Shown piece by piece: positions 36,276-40,188 of a DNA stretch of 40,188 bases. The stretch lies in assembly GCA_036269895.1 (NCBI GenBank), contig DATBDN010000087.1, positions 1 through 40,188 on the forward strand, given 5' to 3'. A model generated the notes under the pieces. That model did not search any database and had not been told where the DNA came from. It saw only the letters and a program-made list of their open reading frames with translations. Numbering within the stretch: position 1 is the first letter of the stretch; the number at the start of each line of letters is the position of its first letter. This stretch comes from DATBDN01 sp036269895. GTDB lineage: Bacteria; Actinomycetota; Thermoleophilia; Solirubrobacterales; Thermoleophilaceae. A program made the position numbers and the translations under genes.

Positions 36276-37792
36276 GGCGCCTCGCGGCAGGAGCCGTCCT
36301 CACGCTCGCCATCGTCGTCGGCGCGGCCTTCAGCGTCGGCGCCGTCGGCGGCGGCGGCGGAAGCGCGAACTACCAGGTGCGCGCGATCTTCGACGACGTC
36401 GCGAGCGCGGTGCCCGGCGAGGACGTGAAGATCGCCGGCGCGAAGGTCGGAAAGATCGGCTCGATGGACGTGACGCGCGGCAACAAGGCAGCGGTCACCC
36501 TCAACATCACCGACTCCAGCTTCGCGCCGTTCCACCAGAACGCTCACTGCACGATTCGGCCCCAGTCGTTGATCGGCGAGAAGTACGTCGAGTGCCAACC
36601 CGGGACGAACTCGAGCGCGGAGCTGCACCAGATCCCCGACGGGCAACCGGGCGAAGGCCAGTATTTCCTGCCGCTCGCGAACACGAGCGCGCCGGTCGAC
36701 ATCGACCTGATCAACAACATCATGCGGCTGCCGTACCGGGCGCGCTTCTCGATCATCCTGAGCGAGCTCGGCGCAGGCTTCGCGGGGCGAGGCGAGGACC
36801 TGAATGCGCTGATCCTCCGTGCGGATCCGGCTCTGCGCGAGACCAGCCACGTGCTCAAGCAACTCGCTGCCGAGAACGTCACGCTCGGGAAGCTCGCCGA
36901 ACAGTCCGACCGCGCGCTCGCCCCGCTCGCGCGTGAGCGCCGGCACCTGTCCGGGTTCATCACTCATGCAAACGAGGTCGGCGAGGCGACTGCCGCGCAG
37001 CGCGCCAACATCGAGCGCGGCATCCAGAAGCTTCCCGAGTTCCTGCGCCAGCTCACGCCGTACATGACGGCCCTCGGCAATTTCGCGAGTGCGGCGACGC
37101 CGACGCTCACCGACCTCAACGCGGCCGCGCCATCGCTGGCGCGCATGACAGAAGCCCTCGGCCCGTTCTCGAACTCGGCCACGACGTCGCTCGTGTCACT
37201 CGGCAAGGCCACTGACGTCGGCGGTCCGGTGCTGCAGAAAGCGCGACCGGTCGTCAAGGACCTGAAGGCGTTTGCAAAGACCGCGGTGCCCGTCTCGAAG
37301 AACCTCGACGCGCTGAGTGCCAGCCTCGACAAGACCGGCGGCCTCGAGCAGCTCATGAACTACATCTTCTTCCAGATGACGGCCATCAACGGCTTCGACG
37401 AGATCAGCCACTATCTCCGCGCCTCGCTTCTGGTCAATGTCTGCTCGGCCTACGCCACGACGTCCGCGCCGGGCTGCGGCGCGAACTTCACCCAGACAAA
37501 GTCGATTGCGTCGAGCACCACGAGCGTCGCCACCGCCGCCGACTCGCTTGCGAACAACGGCAACGCGCCCAGCGGCGGCCAGGCGACGACGCCGGGTCAG
37601 GTGCTCGGGAAGATCGTGAACGGCCTGCGCAAGCTGTCGGCGCCGTCGACGAACCAGGCACAGATCCAGCGCCTGAACAAGGCCGGCGTCAACAAGGTCG
37701 AGGCCGCCGCGGCGAAGGACTCGTCGCCCGCGCTTGACCGAGTCGGGGGCAGCGACGAGGCACTGCTCTCCTACCTCATGGGGAACGGCTGA
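36272..37792 (+). CDS. MCE family protein (second)
   Basis: The 506-residue protein has an N-terminal membrane anchor (LAAGAVLTLAIVVGAAFSVGAV). The MCE domain reads YQVRAIFDDVASAVPGEDVKIAGAKVGKIGSMDV, then CTIRPQSLIGEKYVECQPG. The VPGEDVKIAGAKVG form is typical of actinobacterial MCE proteins. A helical region (about 150-370) and a low-complexity tail (SSTTSVATAADS, then AAAKDSSPALD) follow. Three or four cysteines in the tail could form disulfides outside the membrane. ATG 36272 overlaps the previous stop and the last base is shared with the next ATG (TGATG). Confidence 0.93.
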   Translation: MRRLAAGAVLTLAIVVGAAFSVGAVGGGGGSANYQVRAIFDDVASAVPGEDVKIAGAKVGKIGSMDVTRGNKAAVTLNITDSSFAPFHQNAHCTIRPQSLIGEKYVECQPGTNSSAELHQIPDGQPGEGQYFLPLANTSAPVDIDLINNIMRLPYRARFSIILSELGAGFAGRGEDLNALILRADPALRETSHVLKQLAAENVTLGKLAEQSDRALAPLARERRHLSGFITHANEVGEATAAQRANIERGIQKLPEFLRQLTPYMTALGNFASAATPTLTDLNAAAPSLARMTEALGPFSNSATTSLVSLGKATDVGGPVLQKARPVVKDLKAFAKTAVPVSKNLDALSASLDKTGGLEQLMNYIFFQMTAINGFDEISHYLRASLLVNVCSAYATTSAPGCGANFTQTKSIASSTTSVATAADSLANNGNAPSGGQATTPGQVLGKIVNGLRKLSAPSTNQAQIQRLNKAGVNKVEAAAAKDSSPALDRVGGSDEALLSYLMGNG

Positions 37793-39192
37793 TGCGCGCG
37801 TCGCGACCGAGCGTCCTCGGAAGCCCTGTGCTGGTAGGCGCGATCACCGTCCTGGTGGTGGTCGTCGGCGTCTTCCTCGCCTACAACGCGAACAAGGGCC
37901 TGCCGTTCGTCCCCACCTACGACGTCAACGTCCACGTGCCGAGCGGCGCCGATCTCGTCGTCGGCAACGACGTGCGGGTCGGAGGCGCTCGCGTGGGGGC
38001 CGTCGACAGCATCAAGCCGATCCGCGACAAGGACGGCAGCGTCTCGGCGATCCTCGGCCTCAAGCTCGACAAGACGGTTGACCCGCTGGCTGCCAACTCG
38101 ACCGTGCTGGTGCGCCCGCGCTCCGCGCTCGGCCTCAAGTACGTCGAGATCACGCCGGGCAACTCGAGCAAGACACTCGCGGCCGGCGACACGTTGCCGC
38201 TGCGCCAGGCGCGCCCGCACCCGGTCGAAATCGACGACGTCTTCAACACGTTCAGCACCAGGACGCGGCGGGGGATCCAGCACACGCTGACGGGCTTCGG
38301 GAACGGTCTTGCGGGCCGCGGACCCGACCTGAACCTTGCGATCCATGCGTTCCGACCGCTGCTCGACAACCTCGAGCCGGTCGCGCGCAACCTGGCTTCG
38401 CCGCAGACCCAGCTACCCCGTTTCTTCCGCTCGCTCGAGCGTGCAGCCGGTGAGGTCGCGCCGGTCGCCGAGCAGCAGGCAGCCCTCTTCCGCAACCTCG
38501 ACATCACCTTCGGCGCGCTCGTGCCCGTGAAGCGCGACATCCAGGAGTCCATCCGCCAGGGCCCGCCCACCGAGGACGTTGCGATCGCGAGCTTCAAGGC
38601 TCAGGAGCCGTTCTTGCGGAACTCGACTGCACTGTTCCGCGAGCTGCAGCCTGGCGTGGCCGTGCTGCCGTCGACGGCGCCGATCCTGGCTGACGCGTTC
38701 GAGGTCGGCACGAAGTCGCTGGCCAAGACGCCGCAGCTGAACGCCGAGCTGACAGACGTCTTCCGCACACTCGACACGTTCGTATCCGACCCGACCGTCC
38801 CGCGGACCATCAAGCGCCTGGACGAGACCGTCACGACCCTCAACCAACCGCTCGCGTTCATCACCCCCGCGCAGACGACCTGCAACTACGTGACGCTCTG
38901 GTTCCGCAACATTGCGAGCCACCTGTCGGAGGGCGACAAGAACGGGACATGGCAGCGGTTCATCATCATTGCCACGCCGCAGGGCCCGAACGCCGAAGGC
39001 GGCCCGTCGAGTGCGCCGGCCAACGGGCCGAGCGCCGACAACCACCTGCACGCCAACCCGTACCCGAATACCGCGTCACCGGGCCAGACGCGCGAATGCG
39101 AAACGGGCAACGAGGACTACCTGGTCGGCAAGACCATCGTCGGCAATGTGCCCGGGAACCAGGGCACCGTCACGCAGGGGCAGCAGAAATGA
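37792..39192 (+). CDS. MCE family protein (third)
   Basis: The 466-residue protein has an anchor (PVLVGAITVLVVVVGVFLAY). Its MCE domain reads YDVNVHVPSGADLVVGNDVRVGGARVGAVDSIKPI, then VLVRPRSALGLKYVEITPG. The central helical part is followed by a TCNYVTLWFRNIASHLSEGD segment and a Pro/Asn/Gly-rich C-terminus. A family match to mycobacterial Mce position C-F cannot be fixed by eye. It overlaps both neighbours by one and four bases, so the MCE subunits are translated in stoichiometric series. Confidence 0.93.
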   Translation: MRASRPSVLGSPVLVGAITVLVVVVGVFLAYNANKGLPFVPTYDVNVHVPSGADLVVGNDVRVGGARVGAVDSIKPIRDKDGSVSAILGLKLDKTVDPLAANSTVLVRPRSALGLKYVEITPGNSSKTLAAGDTLPLRQARPHPVEIDDVFNTFSTRTRRGIQHTLTGFGNGLAGRGPDLNLAIHAFRPLLDNLEPVARNLASPQTQLPRFFRSLERAAGEVAPVAEQQAALFRNLDITFGALVPVKRDIQESIRQGPPTEDVAIASFKAQEPFLRNSTALFRELQPGVAVLPSTAPILADAFEVGTKSLAKTPQLNAELTDVFRTLDTFVSDPTVPRTIKRLDETVTTLNQPLAFITPAQTTCNYVTLWFRNIASHLSEGDKNGTWQRFIIIATPQGPNAEGGPSSAPANGPSADNHLHANPYPNTASPGQTRECETGNEDYLVGKTIVGNVPGNQGTVTQGQQK

Positions 39193-40188
39193 GGCGCTAC
39201 CAGGGCAGGCGCAACGTGACGCCGTTCGCCGCGGGCATGATCGCGCTGGTCATCCTCGTCGTCGCCCTCTATGCGGCGTTCATCCACAACTACCCCTGGA
39301 CGAACCCATACGAGCTCAAGGCCACCTTCGCCAATGCGAACAACCTGGCGATCAACTCGCCCGTGCGCGTGGCCGGCGTGGCGGTTGGCAAGGTCAAGAG
39401 CATCGAGAGCAAGAGCGGCTCGTCGGCCTCGGTGGTGACGATGGCGCTGAACGACGCGGCGCTGCCGATCCACAAGGACGCCGAGGCGAAGATTCGCCCG
39501 CGCATCTTCCTCGAGGGCAACTTCTTCGTGGACCTGAAGCCGGGCAGCCCGGGCGAGCCAACGCTGAGCTCCGGCGGCGACCTGCCGATCACGCAGACAT
39601 TCGCGCCGGTCCAGATCGATCAGATACTGAGCGTGCTGCAGGCGTCGCCCAGGGAGGGCGCGCGGCGGCTGATCCAGGGGTACGGGGACGCGCTCAACGG
39701 CAAGCCGCGGCCGGGCGAGGACAGGCTCGCGGATCCCGCCACGAAGGGCAAGACGGCCGCGCAGTCGCTGAATGACTCGCTTGACAACGCCGTTCCGGCG
39801 CTGCGCGGCGTCTCCCAGGTCAACCAGGCGTTCCTCGGCGTCGAGCCCCACGACTTGTCGAAGCTGATCCGGTCCACCGGGCAGACGGCGCAAATCCTGG
39901 CCAAGCACGAGGACTCGCTCAAGGGCCTGATCACGAACTTCAACACGACGGCGGCCGCATTCGCGAGCCAGGCAACCGCCCTGCGAACCTCGATCCGCCT
40001 GCTGCCGGGCGTGCTTACGGCGGCCGACCGGACTCTGCTCCATCTGAACGAATCGTTCCCGCCGCTGCGTCAGTTCTCGCGCGACATCCTCCCGGGCGTC
40101 CACGAGACCCCGGCGACCGTCGCCGCCTCGTTCCCGTGGATCGCGCAGGCGCGCCCACTGGTCTCGCAGGCCGAGCTCGGCGGACTCG
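39189..40188 (+). CDS. MCE family protein (fourth), 3' end outside window
   Basis: The frame opens at ATG 39189 (ATGA overlap) and stays open to the last base, 333 codons so far. The anchor reads VTPFAAGMIALVILVVALYAAF. The MCE domain follows: YELKATFANANNLAINSPVRVAGVAVGKVKSIES, then AKIRPRIFLEGNFFVDLKPG. A helical stretch with regularly spaced Gln and Leu follows. It is at least the fourth MCE protein of the operon; actinobacterial operons usually have six, so further genes are expected beyond the window. The gene is not complete here, so its length and C-terminus are unknown. Confidence 0.93.
   Translation, partial: MRRYQGRRNVTPFAAGMIALVILVVALYAAFIHNYPWTNPYELKATFANANNLAINSPVRVAGVAVGKVKSIESKSGSSASVVTMALNDAALPIHKDAEAKIRPRIFLEGNFFVDLKPGSPGEPTLSSGGDLPITQTFAPVQIDQILSVLQASPREGARRLIQGYGDALNGKPRPGEDRLADPATKGKTAAQSLNDSLDNAVPALRGVSQVNQAFLGVEPHDLSKLIRSTGQTAQILAKHEDSLKGLITNFNTTAAAFASQATALRTSIRLLPGVLTAADRTLLHLNESFPPLRQFSRDILPGVHETPATVAASFPWIAQARPLVSQAELGGL

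Overview
This is a GC-rich (roughly two thirds G+C by eye), gene-dense bacterial chromosome segment with about 40 protein genes and almost no free intergenic DNA. The gene content points to Actinomycetota: an mce lipid-import operon, a HemQ-type heme synthase, a DUF5679 zinc ribbon, Holin-X and DUF3618 membrane proteins, a DUF4389 protein and a PimA-like glycosyltransferase. A deep-branching class such as Thermoleophilia (Solirubrobacterales and relatives) seems likely, but that is an inference from gene content. No rRNA, tRNA, CRISPR array, prophage or plasmid backbone was seen. The only mobile-type gene is a REP-associated tyrosine transposase (RAYT) beside a REP-like hairpin.

Layout. 1-4600: an overlapping acyl-CoA/beta-keto acid operon (enoyl-CoA hydratase cut by the window edge, arginase-like protein, acyl-CoA carboxylase beta chain, BKACE-family cleavage enzyme, MerR regulator). 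4572-5219: the RAYT gene, a hairpin over its start codon and a REP-like element. 5228-7616: a DUF2804 protein divergent from a nitrilase-TetR pair, with a perfect palindrome between them. 7630-9709: four small membrane proteins and an AI-2E family transporter. 9714-12761: DegV, patatin, a thioredoxin-fold protein and an iron-sulfur handling group (bolA-grxD divergent from an IscA/ErpA protein). 12758-16734: a reverse-strand operon of L,D-transpeptidase, AlkA-type glycosylase, DUF4389 protein and M48 protease. 16781-19192: an FAH-family enzyme, a second enoyl-CoA hydratase and HemQ. 19212-23397: a membrane protein with an alkaline-phosphatase-like domain, then a glycosyltransferase fused to an LPG-synthase-type membrane domain. 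23394-28266: a methyltransferase, metH and two tiny Cys-containing proteins. 28330-31530: a large secreted metallophosphatase with six Ig-like repeats. 31542-32117: a lipoprotein. 32241-40188: the mce operon (two permeases, ATPase, four MCE proteins, the last cut by the window end).

How the genes are organised. Genes are packed with NTGA stop/start overlaps, and three convergent pairs end on one shared CTAG or TTAG. Many transcription units start without a Shine-Dalgarno sequence but with a TAnnnT box 6-11 nt before the start codon, which suggests widespread leaderless transcription. Three genes have no ATG, GTG or TTG that would give a full-length protein and appear to start at CTG; two of these lie in CTGA junctions. 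The strongest observations are these start signals, the RAYT/REP unit, the BKACE operon, the three 588-bp super-repeats in the secreted phosphatase, and the glycosyltransferase-membrane fusion next to a phosphatase-like membrane protein.
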